A DNA stretch of 6,619 nucleotides from Candidatus Auribacterota bacterium (GTDB lineage: Bacteria; Auribacterota; JAFGBW01; JAFGJP01). The DNA lies in NCBI GenBank assembly GCA_016929035.1, contig JAFGJP010000148.1, positions 1-6,619 on the forward strand, written 5' to 3'. Positions 1-5,350 of the stretch are shown one piece after another. The translations under genes were made by a program, and so were the position numbers. The number at the start of each line of letters is the position of its first letter. The first letter of the stretch is position 1. The notes under the pieces are model-generated. The model made no database searches. It worked only from the letters and a program-made list of their open reading frames with translations, and was not told the DNA's origin.

Positions 1-74
1 AAAAGAAGAAGCGTTACAGCTGAAAACAAAGCCACAGAACCGATGATAAAGAAAATGATATAAATCACTGTCAT
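1..74 (-). CDS. N-terminus of a membrane protein, possibly NADH-quinone oxidoreductase subunit J (partial)
   Basis: Reading the minus strand from the ATG at 74-72 gives 24 codons before the window ends. The peptide starts MTVIYIIFFIIGSVALFSAV and continues hydrophobic, as expected for a first transmembrane helix. A GGGTGG purine-rich site lies just upstream of the ATG, and a strong promoter lies a little further up (104-131), so the start is well supported. The hydrophobic start followed by a small-residue GS-ALFSAV pattern recalls the first helix of NuoJ, the membrane subunit J of respiratory complex I. The diagnostic NuoJ segment (the conserved N-P-V-H-S-A region) would lie outside the window, so this is only a family suggestion. 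The gene has the same orientation as the pilus operon but is separated from it by about 430 bp and has its own promoter. Confidence 0.5.
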   Translation of the reverse strand, partial: MTVIYIIFFIIGSVALFSAVTLLL

Positions 75-103
75 TTCCACCCTTCTCGTTATTTTTCTCT
101 TCT

Positions 104-131
104 ATTATATAATGAAATAACAATTTTTCAA
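104..131 (-). promoter_or_regulatory. Sigma-70-like promoter for the left-edge membrane protein gene
   Basis: On the minus strand, a TTGAAA -35 hexamer (131-126) is followed by a 16-bp spacer and a perfect TATAAT -10 hexamer (109-104). Transcription would start near position 97, giving a leader of about 22 nt before the ATG at 74. It is the best match to a housekeeping promoter in the window. It suggests that the left-edge gene begins its own transcription unit rather than relying on read-through from the pilus operon. Confidence 0.6.
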
Positions 132-150
132 GGAGGAAATTCTATCAGGG

Positions 151-185
151 GGATATAGGATACAAGATTCAGGATAACCGATAAA
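151..185. repeat. Degenerate heptamer tandem repeat, array A (5 units)
   Basis: Five consecutive 7-bp units share the core NGAT, beginning with GGATATA and GGATACA and including AGATTCA at 165-171. The phase is exact from 151 to 185, and the units differ by one to three bases. The same AGATTCA and GGATACA units recur in array B at 244-278. The period of 7 is not a codon multiple, and stops occur in the array, so it is not coding. Confidence 0.6.
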
Positions 186-217
186 AGAAGGAAATCAAAT
201 TATCAGGAGACTCCTTC

Positions 218-241
218 GGCAAGCTAAGGACAGGCAAGCTA
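218..241. repeat. Spaced direct repeat GGCAAGCTA, next to an 11-bp palindrome
   Basis: The 9-mer GGCAAGCTA occurs at 218-226 and again at 233-241, a 15-bp pitch. Just upstream, 205-215 is a perfect odd palindrome with arms AGGAG/CTCCT around a central A. The cluster sits between the two heptamer arrays and looks like a fragment of an interspersed intergenic repeat. No function can be assigned. Confidence 0.4.
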
Positions 242-243
242 CT

Positions 244-278
244 AGATTCACGATACACGATGCAGGATACACGATAAG
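244..278. repeat. Degenerate heptamer tandem repeat, array B (5 units)
   Basis: Five exact-phase 7-bp units run from AGATTCA (244-250) through CGATACA, CGATGCA and GGATACA to CGATAAG (272-278). The consensus is (A/C/G)GAT(A/T/G)CA, the same family as array A, about 60 bp away. The units are cleaner here than in array A. Short heptanucleotide tandem repeats (STRR) are known from filamentous cyanobacteria; the resemblance is in form only. Confidence 0.65.
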
Positions 279-333
279 AAAAAAGAAAACAAAAAAGCAG
301 TTAGAAATGTGAAGTGAAAAATAAAGGCTGTCT

Positions 334-365
334 GGTCATCAGGGTATCAGGGAACCAGGGAATCA
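334..365. repeat. Degenerate octamer tandem repeat (4 units)
   Basis: Four exact-phase 8-bp units are GGTCATCA, GGGTATCA, GGGAACCA and GGGAATCA, with consensus GGGNANCA. The array ends in an A-rich run. This family differs in period and sequence from the heptamer arrays upstream in the same spacer. Confidence 0.6.
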
Positions 366-466
366 GAAAAAAACAGAAAAACCGACGACTTATTTTTTCA
401 CCCGACACACATCTCAGCAAAGCGGAAGTCCAGCTCGTCTAAATGCTTTTCTGTCTTCCCTACTCT

Positions 467-480
467 CTTTTTACTTTTTA
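467..480. repeat. Tandem CTTTTTA heptamer doublet
   Basis: Two perfect copies of CTTTTTA lie head to tail at 467-473 and 474-480, followed by a third partial copy, CTT. They sit about 30 bp beyond the secretin stop codon. The period of seven matches the other heptamer arrays, but the sequence is unrelated and could be chance in a T-rich tract. Confidence 0.3.
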
Positions 481-510
481 CTTCCGAACTTCTTACTGTT
501 TTCAACGGTC

Positions 511-2172
511 TCAGTGTTCATTTTCCACAACCGTTGGAGTCACAAAGACCATCAGGTTGATTTTCTGAACAGCATCCCGCTTGTTCTTGAACATCCAGCC
601 AAGAATGGGAATATCGCCGAGAAGAGGCAGCTTGGATACATTTTTTGTCAGCCGGTCTGAGATAAGGCCGCCAATGACGACCGTCTCGCCGCTTCGGACA
701 ATAGCCTGCGTATTGGCTTCACGTGTACTGATGCGGTTGATGCTGATATAGGTTCCCTTGACTTCAGAGCCGAGAGACGTCACAGCAGGACGAATGATCA
801 TGTTGATGTATCCATTATCCATCACCTGCGGCACCACCTGGAGATGAACGCCTATGGGTTCATAGTGATCAAGAGATTCTATCGTATTTGTTCCGCCCTC
901 TAATGAGGTCTCGGCCTGGATAATAGGATATCTCTCGCCGACAAGTATGCTTGCTTCATGGTTATGAAGAGTGAGGATTGTCGGATTGGATACCATTTCC
1001 ACATTTCCATTGGCCTGAAGAGCATTGAGAACAAGATTCATATCCGAGATCGAGAGGGTGGCTGTCTTGAGATCTGATTTAGTAAACGTTCTTGTATCAT
1101 TAACATTACTATTCATTTCTAAGCTATGAGTATAAGCCTTTCCTGACCCCCAAGGTATTTCTTCATAATATATTAAACCTGTAACTGGATCTGTTTGTTT
1201 TTCTTTCTTTATTCCTTGAGAATCTCTATAAAGATCTTCTGCATCATATGAAAGAGGAAAATCCCTTTTGCTATCACTATCTAATCTTACAAAATCAGGT
1301 CCTTCTGCTGGGACTACCCCTCTGTCGTCCTTAAATTCTTTTACTCCCTCTGTAACTTTTTCTAAATTATCTGTTATTATTTTAGACACTTTTGAAGAGC
1401 CAACGGTGAGTCCGCCTGTGCCGTCAGCGCCTCCGCCCAGAAAGTTCCACTTGATGCCGAAATCAAAGGTGTCATCCATCTGCATTTCCACGATCTTCGT
1501 ATCAATCAGGACCTGCCTCGGCAGCTTGTCCAGCCGGATGATTAAATCCTGAATTTTCTCAATACGCGTCGGAACATCGATGACAACAAGTGTGCGTGTG
1601 GCTTCTTCTTTTTTTGTCGGAAGCCGCTGGGAGCCGGCAACACCTGAAGTGGAAGATGTCAGCTCACCCCCCTTGTAACCGCCGAGCACAGTCCTTTTTA
1701 GAGCAAAGATCTTGCCTCTTTCTGAAAGCTCGTTCTCAAGAACTGGGATGACATCTTCGGCGTTGATATATTTCAGCTCAAAAACAAATGTGACAAGCGC
1801 CTGCCTTGCGTCAATCATTTCCTTTATGCGCTCTTCCTCTCTCAGCTTCTCCATGGTATTGACGTTCAGGACATTTTCAACGATCTTGTAAGCATAGCCA
1901 TTGGCAGCCACGACCGAATTGAGAGCTGTCTCAAAGGAAACGTTGTCCAGCTTGATGGTGACTTTGCCGACCACGTTGTCACCGATGATATAGTTGAGAT
2001 TCTGAGATGTGGCCAGAACCCTGACCACGTCAGCGATGTCCGCATCAACAAAGTCTATCGAGATGTCATTGATTCCGCTCTGAGAAACCGCATGATGTGG
2101 ACCCAGCAGAAAAAGAAAATTGAACACGACGATAAAAATAAGGATTTTTTTACTTTTGCAGCTTGAGTTCAT
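511..2172 (-). CDS. pilQ: Secretin (PilQ/GspD family) with an unusual internal insert
   Basis: This protein of about 553 residues should form the outer-membrane ring channel of the T4P/T2SS-like machine. Residues 1-30 are a Sec signal peptide with hydrophobic core ILIFIVVFNFLFLL. An STN/N0 domain spans about 36-106 (DISIDFVDADIADVVRVLA). One N1-type secretin_N domain spans about 126-216. The C-terminal secretin barrel domain covers about 219-549, with hallmarks DTKIVEMQMDDTFDFGIKW, VSNPTILTLHNHEASILVGE, GVHLQVVPQV, VRSGETVVIGGLI and LPLLGDIPILGWMF. Typical PilQ AMIN domains are absent, and at about 553 residues the protein is shorter than usual PilQ. Residues about 261-364 are an extra hydrophilic segment encoded by AT-rich DNA. 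I chose the ATG at 2172 because GGGGG sits 5 nt upstream; an in-frame ATG at 2184 would add four residues. The gene overlaps the upstream pilP-like gene by 23 nt. The secretin identity is certain; PilQ against GspD is inferred from context. Confidence 0.95.
   Translation of the reverse strand: MNSSCKSKKILIFIVVFNFLFLLGPHHAVSQSGINDISIDFVDADIADVVRVLATSQNLNYIIGDNVVGKVTIKLDNVSFETALNSVVAANGYAYKIVENVLNVNTMEKLREEERIKEMIDARQALVTFVFELKYINAEDVIPVLENELSERGKIFALKRTVLGGYKGGELTSSTSGVAGSQRLPTKKEEATRTLVVIDVPTRIEKIQDLIIRLDKLPRQVLIDTKIVEMQMDDTFDFGIKWNFLGGGADGTGGLTVGSSKVSKIITDNLEKVTEGVKEFKDDRGVVPAEGPDFVRLDSDSKRDFPLSYDAEDLYRDSQGIKKEKQTDPVTGLIYYEEIPWGSGKAYTHSLEMNSNVNDTRTFTKSDLKTATLSISDMNLVLNALQANGNVEMVSNPTILTLHNHEASILVGERYPIIQAETSLEGGTNTIESLDHYEPIGVHLQVVPQVMDNGYINMIIRPAVTSLGSEVKGTYISINRISTREANTQAIVRSGETVVIGGLISDRLTKNVSKLPLLGDIPILGWMFKNKRDAVQKINLMVFVTPTVVENEH
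1081..1391 (-). other. AT-rich, codon-deviant insert within the secretin gene
   Basis: By hand count, 1081-1380 is about 33% GC, against about 47% for the 120 bp on each side. In this tract all five Ile codons are ATA, all five Arg codons are AGA or AGG, and four of six Leu codons are TTA. The flanking secretin code favours ATC/ATT and CGN. The reading frame stays open throughout. The encoded segment (about residues 264-367 counted from the ATG at 2184) is rich in D, E, K, N, S and T and lies between the FGIKW strand and the LNALQANG helix, where secretins normally have a much shorter linker. It looks like an acquired or separately evolving loop module. Confidence 0.7.
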
Positions 2173-2755
2173 ACTCACCCCCATCTGCTTCGAGTATCAC
2201 TTTGTCTTTTGTGATGTTTTTTATATTGAACTTGAACCTGTCATTGGAGATCGAATCTCCGACTTTCACCATCTTCCGGTTGATCACGGCAATATATGTA
2301 TCATTGATAAGAGAGATCCCTGTCAGCTGAAAAGATGAGCGTATCGTTTCCCTGGTGTCAGGAAGGCCGAAAGACAATTTTTCAGGTGAGACGTCTTCCC
2401 CGGGCGTCTCTCCAGGCGCCTGTCCCTGCTGGCTCGACATGTCATCATGAAAGAACGGGTCTTTATCCCATTCCCCTTCAGCGATTTTCTTCTGCTCTTC
2501 AAGGTCTTCTTTTTCCAGCTGCGCCTTTGTGGGCTTTCTGCTCAAGGGAATGCCTGCATCCTCTGCCGGGACAGGAACAGGAGCCGCCTTTGTGGTATCC
2601 TGAGCAGGCTTGTCAGCACTTTCTTCTGTCTTTTCCGTCTCTGCTGCATCCTTTTTCTTCTTCTTGACCGCAGTGATACTGTTGGCTACCGCATAAACAA
2701 GAATCAGCAGCAGCACAGCAATAATGATCATCTGCTTTTTCTGCTTTCCTGTCAT
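2150..2755 (-). CDS. pilP: PilP/GspC-like inner-membrane periplasmic linker protein
   Basis: This 201-residue protein probably joins the inner-membrane PilN/PilO complex to the secretin N domains. The N-terminus is basic and is followed by one hydrophobic helix (residues about 9-25, IIIAVLLLILVYAVA). Next comes a long Lys/Glu/Pro/Ala-rich disordered linker (about 31-90). A W-D-K-D-P-F-F motif lies at 96-102, a signature I associate with the linker region of GspB/PilP-type proteins. A compact beta-rich C-terminal domain (about 142-200, FQLTGISLINDTYIAVINR then a KVGDSI turn) resembles the PilP/GspC HR domain. There is no lipobox cysteine, so the protein is membrane-anchored like GspC and unlike classical lipoprotein PilP. 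It starts 2 nt after the pilO stop, with GGAG 5 nt before the ATG. Its position between pilO and the secretin supports the assignment. Sequence alone does not separate PilP from GspC. Confidence 0.8.
   Translation of the reverse strand: MTGKQKKQMIIIAVLLLILVYAVANSITAVKKKKKDAAETEKTEESADKPAQDTTKAAPVPVPAEDAGIPLSRKPTKAQLEKEDLEEQKKIAEGEWDKDPFFHDDMSSQQGQAPGETPGEDVSPEKLSFGLPDTRETIRSSFQLTGISLINDTYIAVINRKMVKVGDSISNDRFKFNIKNITKDKVILEADGGEYELKLQK
2173..2182 (-). promoter_or_regulatory. Ribosome binding site that sets the secretin start
   Basis: On the minus strand, GGGGG (2182-2178) followed by TGAGT precedes the ATG at 2172-2170, a 5-nt spacing. The alternative ATG at 2184 overlaps this purine run and has no good site of its own. 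The site lies inside the 3' end of the pilP-like gene, consistent with translational coupling. Confidence 0.55.
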
Positions 2756-2757
2756 GA

Positions 2758-3312
2758 TTACTCCACAAGAGAAACATAGGTCTCCAGCTCAAGGTTCACG
2801 CGAAGCCTTGGCGGGACCAGGTTTTTTTCATCTTTAATAATCACCAGACGCCTGATGGTAACGGCAATCTCAATATCTTCGAGTGATTTCAGGTAGTTTC
2901 CGAGGGTCTTGTAATCCGTAATAAGATCGATGATGACCGGTACGCGCACAACATTCAGCTGTGCGTCCTCTTTTTCCTGGAGCCTGTTGATGGCGATAAC
3001 TTCTACAGGAAGCGCCTCAGTCTGCCTGGAAATCTGATTGAGAAGCTCAGGAAAAGAATTTTTCAAAGGCAGCTTTTCTGTTAGATTTTCGTATTCTTTT
3101 TCCAGATCTTCGAATTCTTTTTTAAACTGGGTCATGCCTTTGACGATCGTCTTGCTGACATTGTCGACTTCTTCCTGCTTTTTATCCAGTTCCTGCTTCT
3201 TTCTGATCATCTGGGTGAAGGACGGATAAATAACAACCGACCCGAACACGACGACTCCCACAAAAAGAACTGAAGCAATAATAATCGACTGCAAGTTCCG
3301 TCCAACCTTCAT
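2758..3312 (-). CDS. pilO: PilO-type inner-membrane alignment protein
   Basis: This 184-residue bitopic protein belongs to the PilO/GspM fold family, which pairs with PilN and helps form the periplasmic scaffold below the secretin. Residues 9-30 are a transmembrane helix. Residues about 33-80 are a charged coiled coil (KKQELDKKQEEVDNVSKTI and onward to LEKEYENLTEKLP). Residues about 85-184 form a ferredoxin-like periplasmic domain: LLNQISRQTEALPVEVIAI, then VRVPVIIDLITDYKTLGNYL, then paired strands near the C-terminus. The TDYKTLGNYLKSLED segment matches the helix that follows the central strand in PilO proteins. The gene starts 12 nt after the pilMN stop codon, with AGGAG about 9 nt before the ATG. 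The length is normal for PilO. Confidence 0.88.
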   Translation of the reverse strand: MKVGRNLQSIIIASVLFVGVVVFGSVVIYPSFTQMIRKKQELDKKQEEVDNVSKTIVKGMTQFKKEFEDLEKEYENLTEKLPLKNSFPELLNQISRQTEALPVEVIAINRLQEKEDAQLNVVRVPVIIDLITDYKTLGNYLKSLEDIEIAVTIRRLVIIKDEKNLVPPRLRVNLELETYVSLVE

Positions 3313-3324
3313 CAGCTTTCACTC

Positions 3325-5082
3325 CTAGTACATAAGCATGCTTCGAATACTGAAAAGCGTCTGTGAGCGCCCCCCGGAAAAACTCGTCTTGGTGTTTTCC
3401 AGATTGACATTCGTAAAATAAGGCGAATTTTTCATATCCAGAGAAAACTTGGAGACCGTGTAATCCACGCTTTTTATGTCTCTCTGGACTTCGCCTGAAA
3501 TCGTCACCTCGATATTCCCTGTTTCCCTGTCCAGCTCAAAATAGACCTGCTGAAGGTAAACATTCCGAGGAGTGATCTGGGAGATCTCCTTGAGAACTCC
3601 ATGCCACAACGGTCTGTTCCCCACCAGGGATTCCAAAACGGCCTTCTTGGTCTGGACTTTCTGGCGATAGCTCTGGAAAACAAGAACCTGCTGATTATGC
3701 TCGGAAACATTTTTAAAGTTATTCTTCAAATCGCTGAGAATGCCTTCATAGTACTGGGTGTCTTTTTTAATTTTTAAAAAAAGCGAAATCGCAATAACGT
3801 AAAGAACAACCAGCGCAAAATTATAGACAGATTTAAAAGAAGCGATCCTGCTGACTGTGCGCGTTACGCGGGGCACAAGATTGATTTTAAGGTTCGGCTG
3901 TTCGAGCGCGAGACCGCAGGCAGGAAGGATAAAAGAAAAAATGGACTCATGGCCTTTCAGCTTCTGCTTGACGCTCGGGGAGAGCTGAAAATATTTTTCA
4001 AAAGGAAAAATCTCGACCGGCGTCCCCAGCTGTTCTCTTAAAAACGGAAGAAGATTCTTTGTACTCGCGCCTCCTCCGCTGACGAAGACAGATTCTATTT
4101 CGCTGATCTTTGCCATGCGGGCAAAATACCCGAGAGAACGCTTGATCTCTGTTGCCATTTTTTCATAAACTGAGCGCGATCTTGCGATCAGCTGCGTCAG
4201 GACAGGATTATCCTTGTAATCTGACTGCTCTTGAACAATCCCATACTCTCTTTTGATGACCTCGGCCTCTTCAAGGGAAATCTCGATCTTTTTGTCCGGA
4301 AGCGTCACCGCTCCGGTAAGTGACTTGTTCACGTCTTTTCCGGAGGCGGAAACCTCACGGGTAAACAGGAAGCTCCCGTTGCGGAAAAAATCGATTCCTG
4401 TCGTCTCTTCGCCAATCGTGATAATAACGGCATGTTCCGGTGTTTCTTCCAATTTTGAAAACAGAATATTTTCATAAGAAAAAGGCAGCACAGTCATTCC
4501 GGCAGACTGAAGGCCCGACTGCTCAAGAAGCCATATTTTTCTGTTCACGACCTCTTTGTGGGCAAAAACAGCGGCAATTTCCAGCTCCTGTCCGCGACGT
4601 CCCGTTGTTCGCCCCACGATGTTGTAGCCCACGATGGACTCCTCTACGGAAAACGGGATTTCCCTGGCAACATCGGCTTTCAACGCTTCTTCGATATCAT
4701 TCTCAGGCATCTCAGGGAGACTGCAGGAGTGAATATAAACAGAAGAGCCGGAAACAAAGGAAACGGCAAGGCAATTCATCAGCTTGGCTTTTCTGACAAT
4801 ATTCTTAAGCTTCTTGATGATAAAAACTTCCGTTACTTCTCCCCTGTCTCTCTTATCGATGGGTATTTCTTCAACATGAATACCCCGGACAACCGGAGGG
4901 CTTTTCTTGAGATCTATCTGAACGACTTTGATGTGGCTGCTTCCGATATCCACACCAACCATCTCTCTCCTGATAAAAACAAGACCTTTTCGCCGCTGCA
5001 GAACAAAAAAAGAATCAAGCTTTCTCTTTTCTTCTCCTGCATTAACTTCCAGCTGCTGGGAATTTTTTTCTTTTCTAAACAT
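3325..5082 (-). CDS. pilMN: PilM-PilN fusion protein (GspL-like architecture)
   Basis: This 585-residue protein covers two normally separate T4P proteins. Residues 41-394 are an actin-like cytoplasmic PilM domain: VGVDIGSS (42-49, phosphate-1), SLPEMPENDIEEALKADVAR (121-140), IITIGEETTGIDF (220-232, phosphate-2), EEAEVIKREYG (271-281), SGGGAS (335-340) and ILPACGLALE (385-394). The chain then runs straight into PilN. INLVPR (400-405) matches the N-terminal PilN motif that docks into PilM in two-protein systems. It is followed by a transmembrane helix (about 419-438), a coiled coil (about 440-485) and a ferredoxin-like periplasmic domain (about 490-585, with ISQITPRNVYLQQVYFEL). T2SS GspL has the same domain order. 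The usual Asp of phosphate-2 appears to be Thr222. The start is uncertain: the ATG at 5082 has no clear Shine-Dalgarno site, whereas the ATG at 4962 (Met41, directly before the actin fold) has AGGAG 4 nt upstream. It is the first gene of the operon. Confidence 0.92.
   Translation of the reverse strand: MFRKEKNSQQLEVNAGEEKRKLDSFFVLQRRKGLVFIRREMVGVDIGSSHIKVVQIDLKKSPPVVRGIHVEEIPIDKRDRGEVTEVFIIKKLKNIVRKAKLMNCLAVSFVSGSSVYIHSCSLPEMPENDIEEALKADVAREIPFSVEESIVGYNIVGRTTGRRGQELEIAAVFAHKEVVNRKIWLLEQSGLQSAGMTVLPFSYENILFSKLEETPEHAVIITIGEETTGIDFFRNGSFLFTREVSASGKDVNKSLTGAVTLPDKKIEISLEEAEVIKREYGIVQEQSDYKDNPVLTQLIARSRSVYEKMATEIKRSLGYFARMAKISEIESVFVSGGGASTKNLLPFLREQLGTPVEIFPFEKYFQLSPSVKQKLKGHESIFSFILPACGLALEQPNLKINLVPRVTRTVSRIASFKSVYNFALVVLYVIAISLFLKIKKDTQYYEGILSDLKNNFKNVSEHNQQVLVFQSYRQKVQTKKAVLESLVGNRPLWHGVLKEISQITPRNVYLQQVYFELDRETGNIEVTISGEVQRDIKSVDYTVSKFSLDMKNSPYFTNVNLENTKTSFSGGRSQTLFSIRSMLMY
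4967..4971 (-). promoter_or_regulatory. Possible internal ribosome binding site for a shorter PilMN start
   Basis: AGGAG (4971-4967 on the minus strand) lies 4 nt before the in-frame ATG at 4962-4960, which would begin the protein at M-V-G-V-D-I-G-S-S. The longer start at 5082 has no comparable site, although the other operon genes do. The spacing is a little short, so the short start is possible rather than proven. Confidence 0.4.
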
Positions 5083-5126
5083 TAGGTGCTATCTTGTTAA
5101 TTTGACGAAATCGGATCAAAAAAATA

Positions 5127-5155
5127 ATTCTTTTATGCAACCTTCTTCATTTCAA
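5127..5155 (-). promoter_or_regulatory. Candidate promoter for the pilMN-O-P-Q operon
   Basis: On the minus strand, TTGAAA (5155-5150) is followed by a 17-bp spacer and AAGAAT (5132-5127), four of six matches to TATAAT. Transcription would begin near 5120. A weaker alternative is TTGATC with CAAGAT close to the 5082 ATG; if that were used, only the downstream start at 4962 would be workable. No sigma-54 GG/GC pair is evident. It is placed here because an operon promoter is required between the divergent genes. Confidence 0.25.
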
Positions 5156-5177
5156 AGAGATAGAAAATAACACCTCC

Positions 5178-5208
5178 AGCAGCTCGTCCCCCTTCCTGAA
5201 AAGCTGCT
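5178..5208. other. Inverted repeat AGCAGCT / AGCTGCT in the divergent spacer
   Basis: AGCAGCT at 5178-5184 and its exact complement AGCTGCT at 5202-5208 enclose a 17-nt pyrimidine-rich loop. The segment of about 5170-5210 is distinctly more GC-rich than the rest of the spacer. There is no T tract, so it is not a terminator. It could be a protein-binding site upstream of the operon promoter, or a remnant. Confidence 0.35.
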
Positions 5209-5226
5209 TGATAAGCACTTTTCTGT

Positions 5227-5239
5227 GCATTTTAAATGC
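5227..5239. other. Perfect 13-bp palindrome GCATTT-T-AAATGC
   Basis: Arms GCATTT (5227-5232) and AAATGC (5234-5239) surround a single T. The palindrome lies between the candidate divergent promoters, just upstream of the TTGATA of the plus-strand promoter. Its size and position would suit a dimeric regulator, but AT-rich palindromes of this size also arise by chance. Confidence 0.3.
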
Positions 5240-5271
5240 CAGTTGAAATAAATTTAAATTGTAATAGATAT

Positions 5272-5300
5272 TTGATATTATTACTGTTACTATATAAAAT
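5272..5300 (+). promoter_or_regulatory. Sigma-70-like promoter for the SpoIID/LytB gene
   Basis: TTGATA (5272-5277), a 17-bp spacer and TAAAAT (5295-5300) each match the consensus at five of six positions. Transcription would start near 5307, leaving a leader of about 44 nt before the ATG at 5351. The overlapping TATAAA at 5293-5298 is an alternative -10 with a shorter 15-bp spacer. Confidence 0.5.
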
Positions 5301-5350
5301 TCTTTCATTTATGACAACAGATTATCACGAAAGAGTTAATTTCTTTTATT

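Larger units (their letters stand above)
75..510. other. Non-coding spacer rich in short degenerate repeats
   Basis: No credible gene is visible on either strand between the secretin stop (511-513) and the left-edge ATG. The stretch holds the promoter at 104-131, two heptamer arrays (151-185 and 244-278), a spaced direct repeat (218-241), an octamer array (334-365), purine-rich tracts around 280-325 and 366-378, and a CTTTTTA doublet (467-480). I looked for a rho-independent terminator after the secretin gene and found no convincing hairpin followed by a T tract in the minus-strand direction. Confidence 0.6.

Noticed and set aside
130..136. AAGGAGG, a perfect Shine-Dalgarno-like sequence on the plus strand
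   Set aside because: No ATG, GTG or TTG follows at a suitable distance, and the site is better explained as the complement of sequence around the -35 of the minus-strand promoter.
151..365. CRISPR array
   Set aside because: The units are 7-8 bp, degenerate and contiguous, with no spacers.
367..510. Rho-independent terminator after the secretin gene
   Set aside because: T-rich runs exist in the minus-strand direction, but no stable stem of adequate length directly precedes them.
2335..2779. Plus-strand open frames of about 110 residues opposite the pilP-like gene
   Set aside because: They are antisense shadows of a well-supported gene, with Cys/Leu/Phe-rich low-quality translations and no family motifs.
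4558..5085. Plus-strand open frame of 175 residues opposite PilMN
   Set aside because: It is antisense to a clear PilM coding region and has no recognisable domain.
5147..5230. Minus-strand 27-codon ORF (ATG at 5230) in the divergent spacer
   Set aside because: It is short, has no ribosome site, and overlaps the inverted repeats and the candidate operon promoter; chance is the simpler reading.
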